NCBI RefSeq assembly: GCF_003051055.1 | Contig: NZ_QAON01000005.1 | Coordinates: 124,001 to 188,000 of the forward strand | DNA: 64,000 nucleotides | Direction: 5' to 3' | From: Agitococcus lubricus | Lineage (GTDB): Bacteria > Pseudomonadota > Gammaproteobacteria > Pseudomonadales > Moraxellaceae | Shown here: positions 1 to 8,163 of the stretch, piece by piece | Position numbering within the stretch: position 1 is the stretch's first letter | Layout: every line of letters starts with the position of its first letter | Notes under the pieces: model-generated | What the model saw: the letters and a program-made list of their open reading frames with translations, nothing else | The model's database searches: none | Told to the model about the DNA's origin: nothing | Made by a program: the position numbers and the translations under genes

Positions 1-2313
1 GTATGATGGACTGCCTCCATCTTCTCCATTTTGTGCCAAATCCCCCCCTTTACCTCCATTTGCTGTATAGCCAAATGGTGAAGGAGTTGATTTACAAAAC
101 TTTATACCTGGATTGCCCCCTTGTGTTTTGCTTGCTGTTTTACCTGCTGTTTCAAAATCATTATCTGTAAAATAATACTCAATACCATCTACAAATTGAT
201 GTATGTAGCCTCGGTTGCCACCAAATCCAATTGGCGCACCACCACCACCACCACCTGAATACTCAGATGTAATGTCATCACCTAAAAGCATTGCAATACC
301 TGCACCACCACCACCACCACCAGCTGAAATAGTCCCGTTATTATCTATAGTTATTGCGTAATTAGCTAAAATAGCATTACCACCATTTTCACCATTACTA
401 CCAAAAACGAAATCAATTTCATCAGGTTTAGGTGGGCTATTTGAGGATTGATAATACCAACACGCATCCGCACCTTTGCCACCACGACCTGCAATTACTC
501 CATTATTAACTAGCAAAAGCGTAACACCAGCAGGCCATCTATCATCAACAACTATTGCATAATCATTAACCGTTGCACTGGTTATTAGCACATTTTCAAA
601 AACGGTAAATGTAATAATGTCACCAGCTTCTGGAATACCCCAAATACTGACAAATCTATCGTATAAATTAACTCCAGCTACTTCATCAATAGAAAATGGA
701 ACAGGTTTTTGATTGCCGATTGGTATCGCTGTACTAACTTGTTGCGCTTTATATTTAATATCATCCCTATCAGTTGGCTGTGCAAAAATAACTTCCATCG
801 GTACACTTGCCAACTCACCAGTCACACTTTGAATTTTGCGTGTTTGAGCATAAAACAAGTCACCCACTTTTAGCTGCAAGGCAGGCGTTAAATTAAACTC
901 AATAATTTGTGGTGGGTCTCGATACGTTTTTAACAACGCATCCGCTAAAGCATTAGCTCTACCCAAACTATTTTTATTAAACCAACGACTAAAAATTTTT
1001 TTAACGATATTTGAGCCATATTCAAAGTCGCTAATCGCTTCTAAATTAGGCGTAGCAACACGCAATTCATAGTTTTTTAAGTCGTCTAACTTTTCTGTCG
1101 GCTTTTTTTGTGCTAAATAAATTAAAACTGTACTAATACGTTGGTTTGTATCTGTTTTTACATCAATACTTTTTGTTAAAAAATGACTTTCATCACTTAA
1201 AACAGGCAATGTATTAGGCAATGGTTTAATGGCTCTAAATCGTATCTGTTGATCTAATTCGTCCCACCAAACGCGACACGTACCTTGTTCAGTTAATTCA
1301 CCAATAAGCGTATTTATGCCAGTTGGTTCGGGTATATCGGCACTCCAAACACCTGCTAAATAAGCAGTTGCCTCAGCGTCCCACGCTGGCTTGTCAATGT
1401 AACTGGTACTTATTCCGCTATACGTGGTTAAAAGCTCATAAATAACGTCTTGGATTTTTTGAGTAACAAAAATACCCACTTCTTGAACGGTATCATCTGC
1501 TTTATGATCTTCTGCTTTAGTATTACTTACACCACGAACCACAGTAAATGTATCACCTGAGCGCGTGTAGCTCATCATCTCGCCGCTAATCGCTAATTTA
1601 CCACTGGTTTTATACTGGCTACCTACTCCACTAGGGGTAATAGTAAAACTGGTTTGAATTGCGTCAATATTGGCACTTAAACGACCGTTTGACGGCTTTG
1701 GAAACAAGGCTTTTTTATCATCTGCCAGTTTTAGAATATCTTTAGCGACAATTTTAACGCTGTCGTCTTTGGCTATACCTTGTAATTGCTCAATAACATA
1801 AACGCTATTAACAAAGTTAGCCCAATCAAAACCATTTTTGATTAAATAACCACGTCTGACACGTAAAACACGGTTTTCATAAAACGGATTACGTGCTTTA
1901 AACTTGCCCCAAAATGTGCCTTGGTTAGTCCGTTCGCTAAAATAAGGGTCTATTTCGGTGTCTGGCCACGGCGCATCAATAAAGCTAATAGACACACTAC
2001 CACGTACGCCTAAACCTTTGTTGGGCGTTATTTCTTGGCTTGCAAAACTGACTGATTTTAGAAGCGGTATAGCCGATAACCCCACAGGTAAATCCGCGTT
2101 TTGCTCACAAAATCGGTAAGTCTTGGTTATTTTGTTAAAGTTGGCTTTGTCTTGGCACGTTGCATACGTGTTATAGCATTTACTTGTACCAGTTACGCCA
2201 ATACTGGCAGTACAAGGAGCTATGCCATAAGTATTGGCGCAAAAGTCCATGTCTAATTCAACAAATACGGTGGGTATGCGTCCGTATTTTTTAGACTCAC
2301 TAATATATGACAT
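1..2313 (-). CDS. Tail-tip / central hub protein with Gly-rich adhesin region (3' end outside window)
   Basis: The frame is open without a stop from an ATG at 2313 to the window edge (771 codons seen). The start overlaps the stop of the previous gene as TAATG. The N-terminal part (about residues 1-580) looks like a siphophage tail-hub protein and has a Cys-rich patch near residues 25-60. From about residue 600 the chain becomes glycine-rich, with repeated Asn-Asn-Gly-x-Ile turns followed by runs of up to seven Gly (near 301-325 and 231-250). This resembles the polyglycine tail-fibre tips that bind receptors in other phages. Last known gene of the late operon in this window. Function is inferred from position after the tape measure plus the Gly-rich end; I do not recognise an exact family. 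Confidence 0.75.
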   Translation of the reverse strand, partial: MSYISESKKYGRIPTVFVELDMDFCANTYGIAPCTASIGVTGTSKCYNTYATCQDKANFNKITKTYRFCEQNADLPVGLSAIPLLKSVSFASQEITPNKGLGVRGSVSISFIDAPWPDTEIDPYFSERTNQGTFWGKFKARNPFYENRVLRVRRGYLIKNGFDWANFVNSVYVIEQLQGIAKDDSVKIVAKDILKLADDKKALFPKPSNGRLSANIDAIQTSFTITPSGVGSQYKTSGKLAISGEMMSYTRSGDTFTVVRGVSNTKAEDHKADDTVQEVGIFVTQKIQDVIYELLTTYSGISTSYIDKPAWDAEATAYLAGVWSADIPEPTGINTLIGELTEQGTCRVWWDELDQQIRFRAIKPLPNTLPVLSDESHFLTKSIDVKTDTNQRISTVLIYLAQKKPTEKLDDLKNYELRVATPNLEAISDFEYGSNIVKKIFSRWFNKNSLGRANALADALLKTYRDPPQIIEFNLTPALQLKVGDLFYAQTRKIQSVTGELASVPMEVIFAQPTDRDDIKYKAQQVSTAIPIGNQKPVPFSIDEVAGVNLYDRFVSIWGIPEAGDIITFTVFENVLITSATVNDYAIVVDDRWPAGVTLLLVNNGVIAGRGGKGADACWYYQSSNSPPKPDEIDFVFGSNGENGGNAILANYAITIDNNGTISAGGGGGGAGIAMLLGDDITSEYSGGGGGGAPIGFGGNRGYIHQFVDGIEYYFTDNDFETAGKTASKTQGGNPGIKFCKSTPSPFGYTANGGKGGDLAQNGEDGGSPSY

Positions 2314-3113
2314 TATGTAATACCACTTAATAAACACATAACAGGCAAGCTAATATCGTGAAAACGGTTTTCATTAATAGCCAGTGATGGTATTTCGCCA
2401 TCGGTTACGCAAAAACAGGCATCTTGTGGGTAAAATTCGTGATTCCAGCTAAACAAAAACGGCAACATTTCAGCATGAAGCACAAACGCTTCCCAGTAAT
2501 CACGCACCCACATTTGAGGTACTGTTTTAAAAGTTATGTTTGAGCGTGCGCCTTTTGATACTTTGATGCGCCCTACAAACTGCCCACCCTCAGTAGTTTG
2601 ATTGATTATTTCGTTTTTGCGTCCGTGTCGTGGCACAACAAAGCCACCCACCATGCCACGGTATAAGGGCAATTTGCGGCCAAACATCACCACGCCAATG
2701 TAAAAAGGCGTTGCAGTGTACAAGTTAAACACCACGCGCCAATGCGTAGCTGTTACCGCATTAAACAAGTTAATTTTTAATTCGTTGTTAATAGCACTGG
2801 TGATGGTTGTAGTCGCTAACTGCCATGTGCTGCCACTATCTAAGCTGTACTCTAAATAAAAAGTACCGCCTACATCGCCTAAGTTATGCTTGTATATTGC
2901 CAAATAGTCAGCAGTAACAGGGCTTGTAAATGTGGCGGTAAAATAGTGATAACCTACGCTTGGTGTAGGCGACCAGTAGCTTGTGGTTTGCCAGTCATAG
3001 CAATTTTGCACGCTATAGCCTGCTTGTTGGCTAGTTGCAGCAATACTTAATAACTTTGATGACGCAAGCAAATTGTCATAACAAATGATTGCTTTGTTTG
3101 CTGTTGTCGTCAT
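2313..3113 (-). CDS. Minor / distal tail protein
   Basis: 266-residue protein between the tape measure and the hub protein, overlapping both neighbours (ATGA at 3110-3113, TAATG at 2313), so it is translationally coupled. Residues about 40-110 (Tyr-Asp-Trp start, beta-rich, ending in a Leu-Glu-Tyr-Ser-Leu strand) look like a discoidin/galactose-binding fold, often found in distal tail proteins. The C-terminal part (Trp-rich, residues 195-266) has no family I recognise. The role in the tail tip is inferred from gene order. Confidence 0.65.
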   Translation of the reverse strand: MTTTANKAIICYDNLLASSKLLSIAATSQQAGYSVQNCYDWQTTSYWSPTPSVGYHYFTATFTSPVTADYLAIYKHNLGDVGGTFYLEYSLDSGSTWQLATTTITSAINNELKINLFNAVTATHWRVVFNLYTATPFYIGVVMFGRKLPLYRGMVGGFVVPRHGRKNEIINQTTEGGQFVGRIKVSKGARSNITFKTVPQMWVRDYWEAFVLHAEMLPFLFSWNHEFYPQDACFCVTDGEIPSLAINENRFHDISLPVMCLLSGIT

Positions 3114-5074
3114 GCTGGTATAAACCGTAAATTGTTTAATTGCTTACCATCGCCCATTGCTTCATCAATAAAATCAAGCATTTTTCGGCCTGTTAAGATG
3201 GCATCTTCAGGAATACGAACATAAGTAGTTAGTGTAGGTTGCTCGGCTCGTTGTTCGGCTTGGCTAGTTGGCGATGATGATGCAGGTAATGCAGGAGGCG
3301 CACCACCTGCTACACTAGGGCTTCCCCCACCACTTAACACACCTTGAGCCATCGAACCACCAAAAGCAATTGCAGCCGCCGCCGCCGCAACGCCTAACGC
3401 TGGCCCTACAAATGGTATTGGTGCTAAAGCTGAGTATGCACCCATAGCAGCACGATAAGTATTTACACCAATTTCATAGAGTGCTTGTGCTTTTTGAATA
3501 GCTTGTGCAGCTTTTGCCGCTTTACCTTGGCCTTGTGCCATTTGCGCCAAGCCTTGGTTAAAAAATCCTACAGTGGCTTGCATTTGGGCTTTTCGGGCTT
3601 CTAGTTCTTTATCGCCGTTAGTGACTACCGCATTGACACGGTCTAAGTCACCTTGTATAAAGGCGGCAACAAAATCATTTTGAGCATTGAGTTTGTAAAC
3701 ATTAGCCGCATCCATTGCGACCATCTCACTATCTATAAACTCTTGCCATTGAGCATCAGCAATAACTTGTGCGGCATCTAATTCAACTAGCATACTGTCA
3801 ATCATGTCGCCAAACTGAGCGGCTGCTACTTCTTCTTGTGCGTTAAAATCAAAAATAGATAAGTTTTCGGCATTAACTATGCCTTGATATTCGTCTTGAG
3901 CCAGTTGTAATCCGCCATACTGAAAATTATCTTTGCTTTTTTCGCCTTTTTGACCGCCTTGCGCGGCTCTTAAAGCTGCTAATTGTTGCTCAATTTTGAG
4001 TGTATTAGCCGCTTTTTCGGCTGCTGCTGCTTGCTCTTCGGCTGATATACTTGCTTTTTTAGCTGTGTCTTGCCAAATATTGCCTAATGCTAACAATTTA
4101 TTTGTTGCTTTAATATTTCCTGTATTATCGTTCCAAATTTCTTTGGCTTTAGCAAAATCACCTTGAGCTGCCATAGCAGCCATTGCTGATATTTTCCCAA
4201 TCACATCACCAAAATATTCAAGTTCAATTACACTGGCTTTAAATCCTGTGTACATCACTTTTATTGCTGTTGATATGGCCCATGCTGCACTTTCCATAAT
4301 TTTTGTATCTTGTGCGCCTTTGAGCATATTTTCACTAATTGCACCTAATACTGGTGATAATTGCGTGGCCATTACTCGCCATGTGCCAGTCGCCGCAAAA
4401 CTTAACTTATCTAAAGAGTCATTTATTTGGCCTGCCGCATTCGATGCGTCTGTACTGACAACAAGGTTAAATTTTTCGGCTTCGGCTGTAAGTTCTTTGA
4501 TTGCTTCACTGCCTTGGCTAAGGTGTGGCAATAATGCAGGGCCCGCACTTTTACCCAACAAATCCATTGCTAATGCTGTTTTTGTTGCGCCATCATTCAT
4601 GCCTGCCAACACATCACTAATATCAAGCATGACATCTGCTGCATTACGCATTTGGCCATCTTGTTCGCGTAATTTAATTCCAAGCGTGTCAAATAATTCT
4701 GCTTGTGCTTTGCTTCCTTGTGCGGCTGCATCCATGTTTAATGCTAATTTTTGCAAGCCACCTGTGTAGTCTTCTAAAGTAGCATCGTTAAAATGCAAAG
4801 CGTATTCCATTGCGCTAAGTGCTTCGGCTGTTGAGTTTGCACGGGCTGCAATATCAGCTAAGCCATCCGCATAATCAATTTGCTCTTTAATGCGTGTTTT
4901 TATTTCGTCAACAACAAATAAGCCAGCCAAAACCCCTGCTAACTTTTTGGCATTGTCACCAATGCTTGACATGGCTTCATCAGCAGTCTCTTGTGCTTGC
5001 TGCATATTTTGGTCAAAAGCAGCACTATCCGCACTCAAGCTAACGTGCAATGCACCAATTTGAACGCCTGCCAT
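3110..5074 (-). CDS. Tail tape measure protein
   Basis: 654 residues, alpha-helical and Ala/Gln-rich. It is the longest protein of the tail module and lies directly before the tail-tip genes, as tape measures do. The first 40 residues resemble the usual start of lambda-type tape measure proteins. A hydrophobic segment lies near residues 545-580 (Ala/Gly/Pro-rich, with Phe-Val-Gly-Pro), typical of the membrane-inserting part. It would set tail length and help DNA enter the cell. The ATG at 5074 has a GGTGA Shine-Dalgarno. Unusually it is separated from the G/GT chaperone genes by a 3-kb accessory island. Confidence 0.85.
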   Translation of the reverse strand: MAGVQIGALHVSLSADSAAFDQNMQQAQETADEAMSSIGDNAKKLAGVLAGLFVVDEIKTRIKEQIDYADGLADIAARANSTAEALSAMEYALHFNDATLEDYTGGLQKLALNMDAAAQGSKAQAELFDTLGIKLREQDGQMRNAADVMLDISDVLAGMNDGATKTALAMDLLGKSAGPALLPHLSQGSEAIKELTAEAEKFNLVVSTDASNAAGQINDSLDKLSFAATGTWRVMATQLSPVLGAISENMLKGAQDTKIMESAAWAISTAIKVMYTGFKASVIELEYFGDVIGKISAMAAMAAQGDFAKAKEIWNDNTGNIKATNKLLALGNIWQDTAKKASISAEEQAAAAEKAANTLKIEQQLAALRAAQGGQKGEKSKDNFQYGGLQLAQDEYQGIVNAENLSIFDFNAQEEVAAAQFGDMIDSMLVELDAAQVIADAQWQEFIDSEMVAMDAANVYKLNAQNDFVAAFIQGDLDRVNAVVTNGDKELEARKAQMQATVGFFNQGLAQMAQGQGKAAKAAQAIQKAQALYEIGVNTYRAAMGAYSALAPIPFVGPALGVAAAAAAIAFGGSMAQGVLSGGGSPSVAGGAPPALPASSSPTSQAEQRAEQPTLTTYVRIPEDAILTGRKMLDFIDEAMGDGKQLNNLRFIPA

Positions 5075-5085
5075 AAATCACCCAT

Positions 5086-5108
5086 AAAAAAACCCGCATT
5101 AAGCGGGT
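5086..5108 (-). terminator. Intrinsic terminator upstream of tape measure gene
   Basis: 6-bp stem (ACCCGC/GCGGGT, 5-nt loop) followed on the minus strand by a run of seven T. It lies after the 5127-5732 gene and just before the tape measure start, so late transcripts must read through it or use a new promoter. Confidence 0.75.
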
Positions 5109-5126
5109 CTGTGTTTTTAAATTTTA

Positions 5127-5732
5127 TTAAGTACCTGCCAAATCGTCGCCCGCACTAGGCGAATGCACGATAGATCGAACCTCATAAACTGCAGGCTTAT
5201 GATCGTCTGGATACTGAATATCGGGATTATCTTTGTAAACTAATTGCTCAAAAAACACAGCCAATAGCTTGAAGTGCGTTGGAGCCGTTATCTGAGCTTC
5301 ATTAGGGCTGCTTAATGTATCAAGAATATCCATGTAAGAATGATTTGACAGCGAAATACGACGAATACCCGTAAAAACCTTGCCATCACTGCGATTGATT
5401 TTGGCACGACTCAATACACGGATAGCAATATCAAAGGCGATTAAGGCATTGATATTCACTTTGGCCAATTCAGTCCCCACTTCGACGGCTAATAATTCTG
5501 ACTTAATGGGTTTATGCTGAATGAACAACGCTACAAAATAGGCTACCTTCTTGAAAACACTGGCTTTTTCCAAGCCATATTTGCATGGAAAACCTGTTCT
5601 CATTTTGTAGCATACATATTCCAGATCTTTACTACTAATATCGACTTGCCCAACACCAAGCTCATCGCAAACAAACGCAATTCGGCGCAATATCGCCGAC
5701 TTGTCCTGCTCTTCTGTCTGTTGATAAATCAT
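5127..5732 (-). CDS. Unknown phage accessory protein
   Basis: 201 residues from the ATG at 5732, which follows a GAGG site. An in-frame TTG one codon earlier is less likely. It is enclosed by terminators on both sides (5746-5773 and 5086-5108), so it forms its own transcription unit within the late region. No signal peptide or membrane segment is seen. It is mostly predicted helical with a Leu/Ile/Ala-rich middle (residues 75-110). I do not recognise a family. Position between tail assembly genes suggests a moron (cargo) gene rather than a virion part; this is inference. Confidence 0.6.
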   Translation of the reverse strand: MIYQQTEEQDKSAILRRIAFVCDELGVGQVDISSKDLEYVCYKMRTGFPCKYGLEKASVFKKVAYFVALFIQHKPIKSELLAVEVGTELAKVNINALIAFDIAIRVLSRAKINRSDGKVFTGIRRISLSNHSYMDILDTLSSPNEAQITAPTHFKLLAVFFEQLVYKDNPDIQYPDDHKPAVYEVRSIVHSPSAGDDLAGT

Positions 5733-5745
5733 CAAATCCTCGCAA

Positions 5746-5773
5746 TAAAAAAAGGCTCTCTGTGGAGCCTTTT
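5746..5773 (-). terminator. Intrinsic terminator before accessory gene
   Basis: 9-bp stem (AAAAGGCTC/GAGCCTTTT, 6-nt loop), with seven T following on the minus strand. It ends the 5791-5997 transcript. Confidence 0.8.
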
Positions 5774-5790
5774 ATAAAATTCGTGTCAGA

Positions 5791-5997
5791 TTACATAAAT
5801 GCAGCTTTCAGGCGGCGTGCAAAATCACGTGCATCCGCTTCAATTTCTGCATCTGTCCATACCTCAAAATCGCCTTGTGCGTTGGGCGCACCAAAGGGTT
5901 GGGCTGGAATTTCAATGGTGACGGCTTTACCAAAATTTTTCTCTCTTGCCGCCTCAACCAAATTGGGGAAGGTATGTACCTTCGGTTGTGTTATCAT
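5791..5997 (-). CDS. Small acidic protein of unknown function
   Basis: 68 residues with a GGAG Shine-Dalgarno 7 nt before the ATG at 5997. The sequence has a beta-like N-terminus and a charged C-terminal helix (Asp-Ala-Glu-Ile-Glu-Ala-Asp-Ala-Arg pattern). No known family. It has its own terminator directly downstream and belongs to the accessory island between the tail chaperone and tape measure genes. Confidence 0.6.
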   Translation of the reverse strand: MITQPKVHTFPNLVEAAREKNFGKAVTIEIPAQPFGAPNAQGDFEVWTDAEIEADARDFARRLKAAFM

Positions 5998-6201
5998 GAG
6001 GGGACTCCGCTATCCTTTTATCACTAAAAAATCGCATTTTTCTTTGTTTGATAAAAAATGCGCATAAGAAAGGCCGCGTAAAAAGCAGCCATCCCGTGAC
6101 TACAATTTAAGACAATGACTAATAACAGTCAATAGAAATGCTTCAAATTTCATCAAAATCTGATTGAAATTAATTCTTAAGAATAAATCTCAATTTGTTT
6201 T

Positions 6202-6873
6202 TTACTTTAACTGGTCTAACAAAGCCTGCATCTCGACAGGAACTAAATTGACATTTTGTCTAAAAAATGCGGTTTCGGTTTCGTGCATCATTTGTTTGTA
6301 CTCTACACATTTTGAGTGAAGTTCTTGAAGTTTTTGTTGAGCAACCTCAAAACACTGTTTAGGTATTTTTCGGGAAGTTGTTGCCCCTGTTAAACTCTTT
6401 AATTCTGCCCACAACCACCAAGATGCTTTTAAACGATAGTGAAACATACCACCAATACTAGACACTATTTTGGCCAGTTCTTCATATTGTTGATGAGTAA
6501 TGTATTCAACAACAGGCTCAATCATAGCCGCTAATGCCTTTTTTTCCATTGCAATAAAATAACGGCGAGCTTCGCGGCCTTTGTCGTTATTTTCGACCAT
6601 TGATAATTCTTTGGCCATATCAAGAGCAAGTAAATAATCTTTCTGTATAACATTTGAACGGATTCCAGTTTTGGAAACCGTTACCGTGAAGTCTTCATTT
6701 TCAACAAATTCATATTTTCCAATGCGTTCTTGAATCCAAGCGGCAAACACTTTGCCCACTTGCAAAAAACTATGCAAGTCACGCGCATTCACCACCAGTT
6801 GACGCACCGAGCCAATAACGCCTTCAAAAACATTGACTAAATTAGGTTGTTCAGAGATAGCTTGAGTAGCCAT
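6202..6873 (-). CDS. Phage antirepressor, AntA/AntB family
   Basis: 223 residues. Residues about 20-110 match the AntA/AntB antirepressor domain: Val-Asn-Ala-Arg-Asp-Leu-His near residue 30, a Trp-Ile-x-x-Arg-Ile motif, and Asp-Met-Ala-Lys-Glu-Leu-Ser followed by Gly-Arg-Glu-Ala-Arg-Arg-Tyr. Members of this family inactivate phage repressors and trigger lytic genes; which repressor this one targets is unknown. The C-terminal part is helical. The AGAAGG ribosome-binding site is 9 nt before the ATG at 6873 and lies in reach of a complementary loop in the long leader. Its place in the late tail region, far from the immunity region, is unusual for the switch of a lambda-like phage. Confidence 0.85.
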   Translation of the reverse strand: MATQAISEQPNLVNVFEGVIGSVRQLVVNARDLHSFLQVGKVFAAWIQERIGKYEFVENEDFTVTVSKTGIRSNVIQKDYLLALDMAKELSMVENNDKGREARRYFIAMEKKALAAMIEPVVEYITHQQYEELAKIVSSIGGMFHYRLKASWWLWAELKSLTGATTSRKIPKQCFEVAQQKLQELHSKCVEYKQMMHETETAFFRQNVNLVPVEMQALLDQLK

Positions 6874-6882
6874 GATTTAATA

Positions 6883-7107
6883 CCTTCTATAACGGACTTA
6901 AAACCGTCACCAAGAAGACCAAATCAGTGGTGACGGACTGTACAGGGTTGGTCTACCAGCTAGAAGGCACTGGCCAGCCTTTCGGCTGCCCTATACAGTC
7001 CATCATAACGCGGACGTACAGAAAAAACGCAATAAAAAACCGCTTAACGCGGTATATGCGCCTTCTAAATTCAGGAGACCAATCCTGACCGCGCAATGTG
7101 GCGCGGT
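6883..7107 (-). ncRNA. Structured leader RNA of the antirepressor gene
   Basis: Read on the minus strand, this 225-base leader can form five helices in order: a 7-bp hairpin (7088-7094/7101-7107); an overlapping alternative 6-bp hairpin (7071-7076/7083-7088) with loop UUGGUC; a short terminator hairpin (7039-7053) followed by six U; a 13-bp stem (6935-6947/6989-7001, one G-U pair) enclosing two hairpins, one with a GAAA loop (6975-6988) and one with loop containing GCCUUCUA (6956-6973); and a 9-bp stem (6904-6912/6928-6936) with UUGGUC in its loop. The SD (6883-6888) follows. Pairings are read directly; regulatory function is inference. Confidence 0.6.
7033..7053 (-). terminator. Possible attenuator inside the antirepressor leader
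   Basis: Stem of 5 bp (ACCGC/GCGGT, 5-nt loop) followed on the minus strand by six T. It precedes the three-way-junction structure and the antirepressor, so read-through or escape would control antirepressor expression. The stem is short. Confidence 0.5.
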
Positions 7108-7113
7108 AGGTGT

Positions 7114-7142
7114 ACTATGCCCTATTTACAATTTAATATCAA
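7114..7142 (-). promoter_or_regulatory. Putative promoter of the antirepressor leader
   Basis: On the minus strand, TTGATA (7142-7137) and CATAGT (7119-7114) lie 17 bp apart. The start point would fall just before the first leader hairpin. The -35 end touches the palindrome at 7142-7161. Confidence 0.45.
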
Positions 7143-7161
7143 TAGTGAGATATTTCACTAT
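7142..7161. promoter_or_regulatory. 20-bp perfect palindromic operator candidate
   Basis: Inverted repeat ATAGTGA-6 nt-TCACTAT between the divergent antirepressor leader and the exported-protein gene. It overlaps the -35 of the leftward promoter and lies 23 bp before the rightward start codon. Its sequence differs from the CI operators (AACATATGTT), which points to a different regulator. Confidence 0.5.
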
Positions 7162-7184
7162 CACAACATCTAAGGACGCTCATA

Positions 7185-8147
7185 ATGAAAACAATCAGTT
7201 TACTTATTTTTGCGTTAATTTTTTCATCCACTATTTATGCAAAACCCACTCAAAAACAAAAACAAGCATTTGAAGATAAATATAGCAAACTAGCTTTTGA
7301 CCCTAAAACAACCAAAATTGATAATAACTTCTTAGGAAATTATTATCCAAAAGTTACAGAAGCGGCTATGAATGCCCCTGTTAAAGATGAATACGAAACA
7401 ACGCAAGATTTTAAAAACCGTCTTAATAAATGGCAAAAAACACCTTTTGTAGGTTCTCTAGCACCTAATAACCTAATGGCTATTGAGATAAATAAAGATT
7501 CACTAATCACTGCTTATGATGCTGACAAAATATTAATGAGTATTTATCCACCACAAACAATTAACGTCTTAAAACAGATAAAAACAGGTAAAACTCAAAA
7601 AGCAGTTACCCGAATGAATATTCCTTTTACTTACTCTACTGAATTTATTAGAGAAGCTGTCATAGAAAATAAATGTTCTTTATTTACATATAGCCACTGC
7701 CCATACTCAGCTTTAACATTCAATGTAGAGTCTAATGAGGCGAAACAGCAAAAATGGCGTTTTTTTGCTATTGGTCATTTAACAGAACCTTTTTACTCTA
7801 ATCCTAAAACAATACATGAGCCAAGACTTGATGAACCCTATTTAACCATCACCGAAACTTATAAATTACACATGGAAATTTATCAGCTTTGGATTTATAG
7901 TCTTACTCAACAAGAAGTTATTGCAAAACTAGAGATAGTTAAAAATACTGATTTACCATATGAGATTTATAATCTCTTTTATACAAATACAATCGAAACA
8001 CCATCTATAGCTCCTCAACCACAAGGACAAGTCGAGGAAACTATAACAGAACCATCACTATGCACCCCTGAAAAAAGAGAACTTCAACGAAATGGACAAA
8101 TTCCTTGGCCTTTACCATGCACAGATAGAGAAATGGATTCCCTTTAA
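7185..8147 (+). CDS. Exported protein of unknown function (phage moron)
   Basis: 320 residues with a clear signal peptide: Met-Lys-Thr start, hydrophobic core, and predicted cleavage after Ile-Tyr-Ala at about residue 19. The mature part is Lys/Gln/Asn-rich, has two closely spaced Cys near residues 165-173 and two more near 294 and 312, and ends in a Pro-rich tail. AAGGA lies 8 nt before the ATG. It is the only plus-strand gene in the late region and is visibly more AT-rich than its neighbours, signs of an independently expressed cargo gene. Periplasmic or surface location is predicted; a role in lysogenic conversion or superinfection exclusion is a guess. No family recognised. Confidence 0.65.
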   Translation: MKTISLLIFALIFSSTIYAKPTQKQKQAFEDKYSKLAFDPKTTKIDNNFLGNYYPKVTEAAMNAPVKDEYETTQDFKNRLNKWQKTPFVGSLAPNNLMAIEINKDSLITAYDADKILMSIYPPQTINVLKQIKTGKTQKAVTRMNIPFTYSTEFIREAVIENKCSLFTYSHCPYSALTFNVESNEAKQQKWRFFAIGHLTEPFYSNPKTIHEPRLDEPYLTITETYKLHMEIYQLWIYSLTQQEVIAKLEIVKNTDLPYEIYNLFYTNTIETPSIAPQPQGQVEETITEPSLCTPEKRELQRNGQIPWPLPCTDREMDSL

Positions 8148-8163
8148 GCGGCTTAGGCCGCTT
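8146..8163. terminator. Hairpin between convergent genes
   Basis: 7-bp stem (AAGCGGC/GCCGCTT, 4-nt loop) starting in the stop codon of the plus-strand exported protein and ending in the stop of the minus-strand GT frame. No clear T-run, so a weak or bidirectional terminator. Confidence 0.5.

Noticed and set aside
231-330. Runs of CCA/CAC looked like a microsatellite
   Set aside because: They are codons of a poly-glycine stretch in the tail protein, in frame with the whole gene.
4248-4769. Plus-strand frame of 173 codons inside the tape measure gene
   Set aside because: Lies fully opposite the tape measure frame, has no ribosome site or family, and follows from the codon bias of the real gene.
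6061-6201. Possible small gene between the 68-residue protein and the antirepressor
   Set aside because: No open frame with a start and ribosome site; AT-rich noncoding sequence.
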